A stretch of DNA of 64,000 nucleotides from JARKPK01 sp964631235 (GTDB lineage Bacteria > Planctomycetota > Planctomycetia > Pirellulales > Thermoguttaceae), in NCBI GenBank assembly GCA_964631235.1, contig CAZVZX010000019.1, positions 1-64,000 on the forward strand, written 5' to 3'. Each line of letters begins with the position of its first letter. Within the stretch, counting starts at the first letter, position 1. The notes below the pieces were generated by a model. That model was not told where the DNA came from, made no database searches, and saw only the letters and a program-made list of their open reading frames with translations. The position numbers and the translations under genes are program-made. Below are positions 18,073 through 27,001 of this stretch, in pieces.

Positions 18073-18852
18073 ATGGCGGAAACCACGAGTGCTTTCGATT
18101 CTTGGGCGGCCGCCTACGAGGCGATGATCGATTGGCCAAAACGCCTGGCTTACGAATCGCCGTTCTTGCGGCAGCAGTTCGAGGCGGTGGGGGCGAGGCG
18201 AGTGCTTGATGCCGCCTGTGGGTCGGGCCGGCATGCCGAGATGTTCTTTCGCTGGGGAATGGAAGTCGATGGCGCCGATCTTTCTGCGGCGATGATCGCC
18301 GAGGCCGAGCGTCGCTGCCCACCGTCGCCGCGATTGCGCTGGCGGGTGCGCGACGTGCGACAACCGCCCGACGCACCAGGCGAATTCGATGCGGCCGTGT
18401 GCTTGGGGAACTCGCTTGCCTTGCTGCCCGACGAGCGGGCGGTGGGCCAGGCGATTCGTTCGTTGTGGGACGCGATTCGCCCCGGGGGCCGATTGATCAC
18501 GCAGGTCATCAACTTCGAGCGGCTTCCCAACGGGCCGCCCCAATGGCAAAAATGCGTTCGCGCCGCACTTCCGGAAGGCGAACGCATTCTGATTAAGGGC
18601 GTTCAACGGTGCGACCAGCGAGCGTTCGTTCACCTGATCGCCGTCTCGCTCGATGCGCCGCCTCAGATGGCATCAACAGCGAGCGAATTGTTGGCGCTCG
18701 ACGCCCAACGATGGAGGAATCTGGTGTCGCAGCTTCGCGGGGCCGTTTGCTCGCTCTTCGGCGACTACGAGGGCCGCCCCTTCCGGCCGGAGACAAGTCC
18801 GGACATTATCTTGGTGGCTGATAAGGTTGCTGCCTCCGAGGCATCGCTCTAA
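18073..18852 (+). CDS. Class I SAM-dependent methyltransferase
   Basis: 259 residues from ATG 18073; an in-frame TTG one codon earlier is less likely. Motif I is VLDAACGSGRHA (about 40), followed by GADLSAAMIAEAERR and FDAAVCLGNSLALLPDE, typical of Methyltransf_25-type enzymes. The WDAIRPGGRLITQVINFERL segment is the usual strand after the acidic motif. No targeting signal, so cytoplasmic. The substrate is unknown. The downstream large exported protein starts only 36 bases later, so the two may be co-transcribed. Confidence 0.85.
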   Translation: MAETTSAFDSWAAAYEAMIDWPKRLAYESPFLRQQFEAVGARRVLDAACGSGRHAEMFFRWGMEVDGADLSAAMIAEAERRCPPSPRLRWRVRDVRQPPDAPGEFDAAVCLGNSLALLPDERAVGQAIRSLWDAIRPGGRLITQVINFERLPNGPPQWQKCVRAALPEGERILIKGVQRCDQRAFVHLIAVSLDAPPQMASTASELLALDAQRWRNLVSQLRGAVCSLFGDYEGRPFRPETSPDIILVADKVAASEASL

Positions 18853-18888
18853 ACGTCTCGGCCCACCCGCTGCGGAGTCTCTTGAAAC

Positions 18889-21486
18889 ATGGTGCATAAG
18901 GTCTCTGAGGTCATGCGTCTCGATCTTGCGATGAACGACCCGAACGGATCAGTTTCGCATTTGTTGATTTTCGGGCGACGGTTGATGTTCGATCTCCGTG
19001 AATTGCCTCGGCAGGTCTCGGCCGGTGTTTCAAGACGAGCTGCCGTGGTCAACCAACCCGGCGACGCATCTTCCGCCCCTGATGCGAAATGGCGGGCGAA
19101 GTCGTTGCCGACTGTGCGCCGGCAAGCCGGCCTCGTCAGCACGATCCTGGTGGGCGTCGTGGCGGCAGTAGTGCTCGGCACGCTCCCGGCGAAGGCAGCC
19201 GAATCTGCCGCCGACCGCGACGGCGCGTGGACACGGGCCGGCATTGCCGCCGCGTTTGCCGAGCGTCAAGAGAATCTGTGGCGCGAAATCGCCCAAGGCG
19301 ATCCGCCGCTGAGCACCGGCAGCCGAGTGCTTTTCACTTACGCGTTGGCGTTGTGCGAGTCCGGCCGTCATGCCGATCGGTTGTCGCGGTTGTTCGATCT
19401 GCTTGCGCAGATGCAAGAACGCGATCCGACCTCTGACGCTTATGGGAATCTTTGGTGGACATGGCGTCATGGCCAAGTGACCGACCGCAACGCGGTCGAG
19501 TTTTGCGCCCAAGACGCTTTGGCCATTCGGCTGCGGCACGCCGGCTTTGTACCACCCGCGGCGTTGGCCAAGCTTGACGCCATGCTCAAATTGATGGCGG
19601 AAGGTTGCCGTCGCCATCGAGTGCCAGTGAACTACACGAACATTGCGATTCTCAACGCCGCCAATCTGATCATATTGGGCGAAATGCTCGAAGATCATTC
19701 GCTTTTGGACGAGGGCCTGCTGCGATTGAGGGGCATTTGTCTGTGGACATGGCAGTTCGGCACGGCCGAGTATGTCAGCCCCACTTATTACGCCCCTGAT
19801 CTGAACGGACTGATGTCGATCCGCCAATTCGCCCGGTCGGCACAAGCCCAGGCGCAGTCCGCCGCGCTATTTGAACTGCTGTGGACGGACATCGCCCTGA
19901 ACTGGTTCGCGCCGGGCGAGCGGCTGGCCGGCGCGCACAGCCGCAGCTACGACTACATTCGCGGCCTGGGGCCCGTCGATGGTCATTTGATCCTTCAGAA
20001 GTGGCTTGCCCCGAGCGACACGGACGGGTTCGAACTGCTGCACACGGCGATGTACGACTTCCGGCCGCCCGAGCGGCTCCGCGACTGGAATCGGCGAATG
20101 CCGCGAGTCGTGCGGCAGCGATGGGGAATCAACTACGCCGAGAGCCGCACCCATGCGATCTATCCCGATATTACGCTGAGCATCAGCGGGGCCGGCTACC
20201 CGGCGGCGCGTCAAGATATGCCGCTGACCGTCGATCTGCCGGGCAGCCGGCGCCTGCCGCGATGTTATTTCATCGCCGATGGCCGGCAAGATCCGTACGG
20301 CACGTGGCGCTACCCGACGGGCGGGGCCGCCGGGCACATGAAAGCACTGCATCTGACGCCCTTCTGGGCCGCCGCCCAGACTGACCGCGATGCCCTGGCC
20401 GTTGTGGTCTATCGCAAAAAGGATGTGAGTGACGAAGAGACCTTCAATGTTCAAAGCCATTTCGTCTTTCGCAAGCCGAGCGATGGATTGTGGGTCGGGC
20501 CGAACCGGATCGATCTGCCGCCGGGCGTGCCCGACCAGCCATCGACCGCGACGGTCCAAGTTGGCCAAACGGTGATCGCTCGGTGGGGAACCGCCGCCGT
20601 GGCCGTGCGCGTGGTGTCCGCCAATCGGCAAGATGGCTCGCCCGCAACGATTCGCATTTTGGACGACGGCAATCAATTCGGCGTGCTGCGGCTGACGATC
20701 AATCACCGCGCGGCCATCAAGAACACGGATCCGCACATCGTGCTTTGGGTGCGAATCGGCACGGGCCTGGCGGATGAATCGGCATTTGCCGCATGGCGCT
20801 CGCGATTTGAGAACGCCCGTGCAGAGCTTGCCGTCGACGACTCTCGGATCGTCTGCCGGGCGACGGGCGAGAGCGGCCCGGTCGGCGTTCGCGTCGAGCA
20901 GCCCTTCGGCGTCGGAGGAAGAATTGAGCTGACGCCGCCTCCCTGCTCAGGCATTTTGGAGCTCGATGGCCGCGAAGTCGGCCGCCCACTGCTGGCCGAG
21001 CTTGAACCGATCCGCAATTTCAAAGGGCCGACGCTCGAATCGCCCGCTTTGCTGGAACAACGCGAACTGACGCTGAGGGCTGCTGATTGCATCGTCTTGC
21101 CGGGAATGATCGTTGCCAACTCCGCCGAAGACGGAGCCTATGTCATTCAGCCGAAAGACCCGCCTCGCGGTCGCGGAATGATCGTCGTGCCGCTGCGGGT
21201 GAAACAGGCGGGCCGCTACCTGCTTTCGGCCACGGTTCGAGCTCCCGACCCTCGGTCCGATTCGCTCTACGTTAGTGTCTCGAGCATCTCGGGCCGAGGT
21301 TTTCAGTCGCCGCAGGCCCAATGGTTCTTGCGAGTCAATCCCTCGTGGCAGCGACAGACCGCCGGTTTCGATCGGCCGAACGTGCCGTCGCCGCTCGAAC
21401 TGCCGGCAGGCGACTGCGTGCTGATTATTCAAACGAGAGAAACCGATGTCGCAATCAGCTCGCTCCATCTGACGCCCGCTGAATAA
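18889..21486 (+). CDS. Large exported protein, probable alpha-toroid plus beta domains, unknown function
   Basis: 865 residues from the first ATG. A hydrophobic stretch near residues 81-103 (LVSTILVGVVAAVVLGTLPA, then KAAES) looks like a signal peptide, so the true start may be GTG 19114 or TTG 19105, and the upstream 75 codons may be untranslated. Residues about 110-430 are helical with conserved-looking aromatic and charged pairs (YVSPTYYAPDLNGL, GAHSRSYDYIRGLG), suggesting an (alpha/alpha) toroid as in polysaccharide lyases and glycosidases. The C-terminal 450 residues look beta-rich, ending in a carbohydrate-binding-like module (AGRYLLSATVRAPDPRSDS). The exported location and architecture suggest polysaccharide processing, but no catalytic motif is recognised. 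Confidence 0.75.
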   Translation: MVHKVSEVMRLDLAMNDPNGSVSHLLIFGRRLMFDLRELPRQVSAGVSRRAAVVNQPGDASSAPDAKWRAKSLPTVRRQAGLVSTILVGVVAAVVLGTLPAKAAESAADRDGAWTRAGIAAAFAERQENLWREIAQGDPPLSTGSRVLFTYALALCESGRHADRLSRLFDLLAQMQERDPTSDAYGNLWWTWRHGQVTDRNAVEFCAQDALAIRLRHAGFVPPAALAKLDAMLKLMAEGCRRHRVPVNYTNIAILNAANLIILGEMLEDHSLLDEGLLRLRGICLWTWQFGTAEYVSPTYYAPDLNGLMSIRQFARSAQAQAQSAALFELLWTDIALNWFAPGERLAGAHSRSYDYIRGLGPVDGHLILQKWLAPSDTDGFELLHTAMYDFRPPERLRDWNRRMPRVVRQRWGINYAESRTHAIYPDITLSISGAGYPAARQDMPLTVDLPGSRRLPRCYFIADGRQDPYGTWRYPTGGAAGHMKALHLTPFWAAAQTDRDALAVVVYRKKDVSDEETFNVQSHFVFRKPSDGLWVGPNRIDLPPGVPDQPSTATVQVGQTVIARWGTAAVAVRVVSANRQDGSPATIRILDDGNQFGVLRLTINHRAAIKNTDPHIVLWVRIGTGLADESAFAAWRSRFENARAELAVDDSRIVCRATGESGPVGVRVEQPFGVGGRIELTPPPCSGILELDGREVGRPLLAELEPIRNFKGPTLESPALLEQRELTLRAADCIVLPGMIVANSAEDGAYVIQPKDPPRGRGMIVVPLRVKQAGRYLLSATVRAPDPRSDSLYVSVSSISGRGFQSPQAQWFLRVNPSWQRQTAGFDRPNVPSPLELPAGDCVLIIQTRETDVAISSLHLTPAE

Positions 21487-22016
21487 AACGTAAAGAACAC
21501 AAAACGGTTGCCGTGGGGATGGCACCCGGTCGGCTGCCTTACCGAGGGCTTGGATTCGCTGAAGATCGAGTCGTGCCTTTTTCAACTCCTGTCGCACGGT
21601 CTGTGGAGGCGATCGGGCCGGCCGGCACACGCTGCCGTCGCCAGCGGGGCTCCCACGGCCGGTTGCGGGCATACCGGTTGCCAACTGCGCGCGCCTTTTG
21701 CGATACGGCGGATTGAGTTATATTGACGCTGGCCGCCGAAAGTGCGAAATCCGTGCAGTCAACGGCCGCGTACTTTTTGAACAGCCCGTTGAAGAAATCG
21801 GATTTGCTAGCACTGCTCGCTGTGTTTGGCCCCAGTATTTCGATGCTAGCATTTACCGCCTTTGGGCGTTTTTCAATGGGTTGGTAGCAGGCGGCTCGTA
21901 GAGCAGGCGCCAGTGTCGCAAGAGCGGCGCAGAACGAAACAGAACGTAATAAGCCAAGAGCGGCGCGTCGCCGGCCTTCGATCGGCCGGTATGAGCGACG
22001 CGCCTTCGAGTTGACA
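21487..22016. other. Gene-free stretch before the RicT/PSP1 gene
   Basis: 530 bases between two plus-strand genes. No convincing gene. The middle part (21700-21960) is less GC-rich than the flanks, and the last 55 bases contain a strong hairpin described separately. Confidence 0.5.
21962..22004 (+). promoter_or_regulatory. Strong hairpin in the leader of the RicT/PSP1 gene
   Basis: GGCGCGTCGC at 21962-21971 pairs perfectly with GCGACGCGCC at 21995-22004. Inside it CGGCC and GGCCG can pair again around a TTCGAT loop. The structure ends 12 bases before the ATG at 22017, where a ribosome-binding site would be expected, and no clear Shine-Dalgarno is left. It could limit translation or be a terminator for upstream transcription; there is no T-tract. 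Confidence 0.5.
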
Positions 22017-22985
22017 ATGCCTGAATACATCGTGCGCTACGGCGCGATGCGGTTTCTCGGAGTGTTTCGCGTGCCCGACGGCCAATCGCTCGGTCGAGGC
22101 ACGGCGGTGATCGTGCGAACCGACCGCGGGCTCGAGACCGGCCTTGTTCTTTGCGAGGCTTCGCCCGAGGCACGCGCGCAACTGAAGAATCCCGTGGAAG
22201 GCCCGGTGCTCCGCCCGATGTCGGCCGAGGATCATCTCGAAGAGAGGCGACTGCGCGAGCAAGCGGACCGCGAGCTCGAACTGTGCGCCCGACATGTTGC
22301 CCGCCTCGGCCTCGACATGAAGTTGGTCATGGTCGAACACATCTTCGGCGGAGAGCGCATTGTCGTCTATTACCTGGCCGAAAACCGCGTCGATTTCCGA
22401 GAGCTTGTTCGCGCCCTGGCGGCCGAGTTCCAAACGCGGATCGAAATGCGCCAAATCGGCGTGCGCGACGAGGCGAAGCTGTTGGGCACGTACTCCGATT
22501 GCGGACTGCCGCTTTGTTGCAATACGCATTTGGTGCAAATGCCGCCAGTTTCGATGAAAATGGCCAAGCTACAGAAGGCCACGCTCGATCCGACAAAGAT
22601 CTCAGGGCGTTGCGGGCGACTGAAATGCTGCTTACGCTACGAGTTTGAAGTGTACGAAGAACTGCACAAAGAGGCCGCTCGCCAGGCCCGCGAAGCCGCC
22701 AAAGCGGCTGCCGGGGAGAAATCGGCTCAGCAGACATCCCCGCAAACGGCTGCACCGGCCGGAGCCGATCGGACCTCGCCGGGTTCTTCGGAGCCGCGCA
22801 ACGGCCAACAGCGGCACGCGGCTCGCCCCGAGCGCCGTGGCCGGGATAAACAGCCTGCGCCGCCCCAACGCGAAGCCCGGCACGAATCGCCCGCGGCCGA
22901 CATGACTGTTCCGGAGGCCGTCGAAGGCCCCCAGACGGACGAGACCGCCGCGGCCGATCCGCCCGGCGAGGAAGGGAACCCGTGA
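22017..22985 (+). CDS. PSP1 / RicT (YaaT)-like iron-sulfur regulatory protein
   Basis: 322 residues. The PSP1 domain covers the first 210 or so residues and ends in the signature SGRCGRLKCCLRYEFE (about 195-210), with an earlier CGLPLCC (about 162-168). In Bacillus subtilis RicT (YaaT) these cysteines help hold iron-sulfur clusters, and the protein works with RicA and RicF to steer RNase Y. I see no ricA, ricF or rny gene here, so a similar role is inferred only from the family. The C-terminal 110 residues are low-complexity (Ala, Pro, Glu, Gln) and likely disordered. ATG 22017 is chosen over the TTG at 22011 because it is followed directly by the conserved PEYIVRYG start. Confidence 0.85.
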   Translation: MPEYIVRYGAMRFLGVFRVPDGQSLGRGTAVIVRTDRGLETGLVLCEASPEARAQLKNPVEGPVLRPMSAEDHLEERRLREQADRELELCARHVARLGLDMKLVMVEHIFGGERIVVYYLAENRVDFRELVRALAAEFQTRIEMRQIGVRDEAKLLGTYSDCGLPLCCNTHLVQMPPVSMKMAKLQKATLDPTKISGRCGRLKCCLRYEFEVYEELHKEAARQAREAAKAAAGEKSAQQTSPQTAAPAGADRTSPGSSEPRNGQQRHAARPERRGRDKQPAPPQREARHESPAADMTVPEAVEGPQTDETAAADPPGEEGNP

Positions 22986-23077
22986 GGCTGTCGGCGATAA
23001 TGGGCCGGCCGCCTCGGCGCGGCAGCTCACTGCCGCTCGACCGCTGACTGAATTTTGTGCCGCATAGGACATTTGCC

Positions 23078-23509
23078 ATGCCGCATCGTGATATGCTTAC
23101 CCAAATGGAAGCCTTAGCCCAATTACTCCGTGAAGACCGACGATACCGGCGCGAGGCGTACGCCTTCGTTTTCGAGGCCCTTAGTTATGCCCAAGAGGTG
23201 CTCGGGTTCGGTCGAGAAACCGTCGCCGAACCCAGCGCATCGGACGAGACTGCTCAAGTTGAGCGGCATGTCACCGGGCAAGAGCTGTGCGAGGCCGTCC
23301 GTCAACTCGCCTTGGACCAGTTCGGCCTTATGGCGAAGACGGTGCTCAATTCGTGGGGCATTCGCAACACCGGCGACATCGGGGAAATAGTCTTCAATCT
23401 GGTGCGAATCGGACAGATGCGGAAGACCGCGGAAGACCGTCGCGAAGACTTCGACGACGTTTTTGATTTCGACGAAGCGTTTCGTCAGCGCTTCGCGGTA
23501 GAATTGTAA
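23078..23509 (+). CDS. TIGR04138 (Minf_1886) family protein
   Basis: 143 residues from ATG 23078, which has AGGA nine bases upstream; a GTG at 23057 is also in frame. The sequence YRREAYAFVFEALSYAQ followed by VTGQELCEAVRQLALDQFG and SWGIRNTGDIGEIVFNLV is characteristic of the family restricted to Planctomycetes and Verrucomicrobia. Its function is unknown. It is small, soluble and predicted mainly helical. It follows the RicT-like gene by about 90 bases and may share its transcript. Confidence 0.88.
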   Translation: MPHRDMLTQMEALAQLLREDRRYRREAYAFVFEALSYAQEVLGFGRETVAEPSASDETAQVERHVTGQELCEAVRQLALDQFGLMAKTVLNSWGIRNTGDIGEIVFNLVRIGQMRKTAEDRREDFDDVFDFDEAFRQRFAVEL

Positions 23510-23513
23510 TCGG

Positions 23514-23705
23514 ATGATCCCGGTGCCGTCCTGCGATTCGATGATGACCAACGAACAAACGCACTCGAGCGATTCTTCCGACGCCGAACGCCGGCGACGC
23601 GATTTCGGACGCAAACACCCGCTGCTTTTGGCGGCAGCCGTGGCGGCCGAAACTCTTTGGCTGGCCGCTTTAGCTGCGATGGCCTGTCGCAACGTTTTCT
23701 CGTGA
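23514..23705 (+). CDS. Possible small single-span membrane protein
   Basis: 63 residues from ATG 23514, or about 53 from the ATG pair at 23541/23544. A charged N-terminal part (DAERRRRDFGRKHP) is followed by one hydrophobic helix (LLLAAAVAAETLWLAALAAM), which predicts a small inner-membrane protein with its N-terminus inside. It begins four bases after the TIGR04138 stop, suggesting translational coupling. Short membrane proteins of this shape are common in planctomycetes, but I recognise no family and it could be a chance frame. Confidence 0.45.
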   Translation: MIPVPSCDSMMTNEQTHSSDSSDAERRRRDFGRKHPLLLAAAVAAETLWLAALAAMACRNVFS

Positions 23706-24040
23706 TTTTCATTGCGCAACGGCCCCCGCAGCCGCGCTGCGCGTTTGCCTCGCCTCGACCGGCTAATTAGTATGGAGAAAAGAAGGGCTCGCGCCGGCGA
23801 CGAAACAGCGATCAACCGGAATTCGTGGCAAACAGTAATCGCGGGGCACCGGGAAAGCGGCGACGAGCCGATTGGCCGCGCGGCAGCCGCTGATTGCATT
23901 GACCAAATGGTTCCGCACGATCGCGAAAGCGGCCGTGGTGGCAACGACGCGGCCGATTGAGTGCAATCACCGTTTGAATCGCTTTCCCTTTATTGCGTTG
24001 CGTTTAGACTTCTTTCGTCACCGTGTTTTCACCTCATCTG
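23706..24040. other. Gene-free leader region before nagB-PIG-L
   Basis: 335 bases without a credible gene. The repeat copy at 23908-23998 lies here and ends about 40 bases before the start codon of the downstream gene. Confidence 0.5.
23908..23998 (-). repeat. Dispersed ~90-bp repeat, copy 4
   Basis: One of the best copies. By eye it matches the copy at 45281-45375 at roughly four of five positions over 85 bases, sharing GCGAAAGCGGCCG and ACGCGGCCGATTG. On the minus strand it reads HSIGRVVATTAAFAIV. It lies in the 5' leader of nagB-PIG-L. Confidence 0.8.
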
Positions 24041-26398
24041 ATGAACGAGACGACGATCGCACTGACTTCCGTTGAACGAGCGGCTTTGGCATCCTCTCCT
24101 TTCGGAGCGATCTATCCGCCCACCGAGAAGATCCCGGTGATTACCGTGGCCAACTTCCCCGCATTGGGGAAACTGGCGGCCATGCGGTTCTTGGAATGGG
24201 TTCAGGAACATCCCGAAGGCGTCGTTTCGTTGCCCACGGGAAAAACTCCGGAACATTTCATCTACTGGGTGGGCCATCTGCTCAACACTTGGGATGCGCT
24301 GGCCACGCGAACGGTTTTGGAACAAAGCGGAATCGATCCTGCTCGCCGCCCCGAGATGCGCGGCTTGCGTTTCGTGCAGATCGACGAGTTCTACCCGATC
24401 GATCCTTCGCAGCGAAACAGCTTCTACTACTATGTCAATAAGTTCTACATCGAGGGCTTCGGACTTGATCGGCAGCGAGCCCTTCTGATGAATTGCCGCG
24501 AAATCGGCCTCGGCCCGGGCGATTCGCTGGAAGAGGTTTGGCCCGACTGGCAGGTGGATTTGAGCCTGCGAACACGGCGGCCGGTAACTGAATTGGAACG
24601 CCGGCAGCAAGAAGTTCTGTTGCGGATCGACGATTGGTGCCGCTGCTACGAAGATCGAATCGCTCAGATGGGCGGCATCGGATTCTTCATGGGCGGCATC
24701 GGTCCCGACGGCCATATCGGTTTCAATATCTTCGGGTCGGATCACCACAGCACCACAAGACTGACGGCGACGAACTACGAAACCCAAGCAGCAGCGGCAG
24801 GCGACTTGGGCGGCATCGAAGTCTCGCGGCGGCGATTGGTCATCACAATCGGCCTGAAAACGATCACGCGCAATCCCCAGTGTGTGGCGATCGTGTTGGC
24901 CGCAGGTGAAGCGAAGGCCGGCGTCATCGAATCGGCCGTGCAGGCGCCGAAGGGCGTGGCGGTGCCGGCCAGCGCGCTCAGAGAATTGCCTTTCGCACGG
25001 TTCTATATCACGCTGGGCGCCGCCAAGCGATTGTCGCAGCGGCAGCTCCGTTTGCTTGAAAGCAGCGAAGCCGTTACCGACGAACAGGTGGAAAAGGCGC
25101 TGATTGACCTGGCCTTGGCCAGGCAAAAACGGCTGACGGACCTGAGCGACGACGATTTGACCGGCGACGAACGCGCCGCCTTGGTCGTTCGGCGTCGCGG
25201 GCAGCCGCTGAACACGCTGGCCGAAATGGTCCGCGATCGTCTAATCGCCAAGATCGATGCCGGCAGCCGCCGCGAGGAAAACACGCGATTCCTCCATACC
25301 GAACCGCACCACGATGATCTCATGCTCGGCTACCTGCCGGCCATCGTCCGCAATGTGCGCAGCGCCACGAACGTACACCATTTCGTTACGCTGACCAGCG
25401 GCTTCACCGCCGTGACGAATCAGTACATGCTCGATCAATTGAGCTTGCTGCGCCGGTTCATCGATTCGCCGGCGTTCGCCGCTTTGCATGCGGAAAATTA
25501 CTTCGATCCGCACAACCGCCACGCCCGCAATCGCGACACATGGCAGTATCTCGACGGAATCGCCGCCCGAAACGCCGAAATGCGCGATCAGGGAGCCGCC
25601 CGGCGTTTGCTCCGCAACTTGATGGAAATTCACGACGAAACCGACTTGCGCGCCATCAAGGATCGCATCGAAGAGACGGTACACTATTTTCGCACCGTCT
25701 ATCCGGGCAAGAAGGATCCCGACGCTATCCAGAAGCTGAAAGGCATGTGCCGCGAGTGGGAGGCTGAATGCCTTTGGGGCTATTTCGGCTGGCAATCGTC
25801 GCATATCCATCATCTGCGCTTGGGGTTTTATACGGGCGACATTTTCACGCCCACCCCGACAATCGAGCGCGATGTCGCCCCGATCCTCAAGCTGCTGGAG
25901 TTCACCCGCCCCGACATCATCTCGGTCGCCCTCGATCCCGAGGCGTCGGGGCCCGACACCCACTACAAGGTGCTTCAGGCGATCAACGAGGCGGCGTTGC
26001 GCTACAGCGAGGCCACCGGCCGAACCGATCTGAGAATCTGGGGATACCGCAACGTCTGGTTCCGTTTCCACCCGAGCGAGGCGAATTTGTATGTGCCCGT
26101 TTCGCTGAACATGTTCTCTGTGATGGAGAGTGCGTTTCTCAACACGTTCGTCTCTCAACGCGAAGCGTCGTTCCCCAGTTATGAGCACGACGGCCCCTTC
26201 TGCCAGCTTGCCCAACGCATTCAGGTCGAGCAGTATGCCATGCTGAAGATTTGCCTTGGGCGAGAGTGGTTCGCCGAGCACCCCAGCCCGCTGATTCGCG
26301 CCGCCCGCGGTATGGTCTTCCTGCGCGAAATGAATCTCGAGGAATTCCGGCACACCGCCCGACTGTTGCGCCAGTCGGCGGAAGCGGCTCCGGCATGA
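24041..26398 (+). CDS. Glucosamine-6-phosphate deaminase fused to a PIG-L-type deacetylase domain
   Basis: 785 residues from ATG 24041; a GTG at 24023 is in frame. Residues about 30-360 form a NagB (glucosamine-6-phosphate deaminase/isomerase) domain with QIDEF (113-117) and GPDGHIGFN (221-229), holding the acidic and histidine residues used for ring opening and proton transfer. Residues about 410-690 form a LmbE/PIG-L domain, whose zinc motif is HTEPHHDD (419-426). NagB converts glucosamine-6-phosphate to fructose-6-phosphate and ammonia; PIG-L enzymes remove N-acetyl groups from GlcNAc-containing substrates. One chain could therefore do deacetylation and deamination in sequence, which is an inference. 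NagB-PIG-L fusions are known in Bacteroidetes and Planctomycetes. No amino-sugar transporter or kinase adjoins it. Confidence 0.88.
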   Translation: MNETTIALTSVERAALASSPFGAIYPPTEKIPVITVANFPALGKLAAMRFLEWVQEHPEGVVSLPTGKTPEHFIYWVGHLLNTWDALATRTVLEQSGIDPARRPEMRGLRFVQIDEFYPIDPSQRNSFYYYVNKFYIEGFGLDRQRALLMNCREIGLGPGDSLEEVWPDWQVDLSLRTRRPVTELERRQQEVLLRIDDWCRCYEDRIAQMGGIGFFMGGIGPDGHIGFNIFGSDHHSTTRLTATNYETQAAAAGDLGGIEVSRRRLVITIGLKTITRNPQCVAIVLAAGEAKAGVIESAVQAPKGVAVPASALRELPFARFYITLGAAKRLSQRQLRLLESSEAVTDEQVEKALIDLALARQKRLTDLSDDDLTGDERAALVVRRRGQPLNTLAEMVRDRLIAKIDAGSRREENTRFLHTEPHHDDLMLGYLPAIVRNVRSATNVHHFVTLTSGFTAVTNQYMLDQLSLLRRFIDSPAFAALHAENYFDPHNRHARNRDTWQYLDGIAARNAEMRDQGAARRLLRNLMEIHDETDLRAIKDRIEETVHYFRTVYPGKKDPDAIQKLKGMCREWEAECLWGYFGWQSSHIHHLRLGFYTGDIFTPTPTIERDVAPILKLLEFTRPDIISVALDPEASGPDTHYKVLQAINEAALRYSEATGRTDLRIWGYRNVWFRFHPSEANLYVPVSLNMFSVMESAFLNTFVSQREASFPSYEHDGPFCQLAQRIQVEQYAMLKICLGREWFAEHPSPLIRAARGMVFLREMNLEEFRHTARLLRQSAEAAPA

Positions 26399-26440
26399 CG
26401 TTGGCGGACTGCACCGTTTCCGGGGCGCGAGCAACCTCAG

Positions 26441-26535
26441 GAAAACCGCGAAAGTCGGCAAGCAGTTCAAGCGGGGAGCGTACGCACGAAAGCCGCGTCG
26501 TTGCGATCGCAACCGCTTTCGCATTAGTGTGTTAC
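26441..26535 (+). repeat. Dispersed ~90-bp repeat, copy 5
   Basis: Copy in the opposite orientation to the one at 23908-23998, so the two flank nagB-PIG-L as inverted copies. Conserved parts are GAAAACCGCGAAAGTCGGCA and CGTCGTTGCGATCGCAACCG. On the plus strand it reads ESRVVAIATAFAL. Confidence 0.7.
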
Positions 26536-26871
26536 TATTTGGATCGGTCGCGGCCGCTTGAACTTGAGCTCGCTCTCGATCGCGAGCGGTGCTCCTCCCA
26601 AGGCTCGATCATTGCGAGCGTTTTCAGATCTGTCGAGCGGAGTGACTAACCCGATTAAGGGTGGACGGCATCACCCGCGAGCCGTGTCGCCGGCTTTCCG
26701 GGAAAACGGCGAAGGCGGAAAATACATCGTGCCCCGCCGGAATCAGGGCGTTGCGATCACGAAGAACGGCTTCTCTAAATATTTGTGGGAAAAGCTGTTA
26801 GGTGCGTCGCGTTCTTTCTTCGTTTTCAACGGCTGTTCGGCGGAAAGCGTCGCAAAACCGCCGAATTCGCC

Positions 26872-26900
26872 TTGGCGGGTTCCGGTGGTTTTGCTATAAA
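26872..26900 (+). promoter_or_regulatory. Extended -10 promoter for the csrA-receiver gene
   Basis: TTGGCG (26872-26877) and TATAAA (26895-26900) are 17 bases apart, and TGC directly precedes the -10, giving an extended -10 element. It lies about 100 bases upstream of the start at 27002 in otherwise GC-rich DNA. This is the best-looking promoter in the window with that at 53210. Confidence 0.6.
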
Positions 26901-27001
26901 TTGGCTGGGATAGTAGCGAGCGTCGCCATGGTTTCCGTCTCTCGGTGACGCGGCATGCCGAGGTTGAACGGAGGCAAGCCTATTCCAGGAGGGATTCGGT
27001 T

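Larger units (their letters stand above)
26399..27001. other. Gene-free stretch before csrA-receiver gene
   Basis: 603 bases. It contains the repeat copy at 26441-26535 and the promoter at 26872-26900. Apart from these I see nothing that looks like a gene or RNA. Confidence 0.6.
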
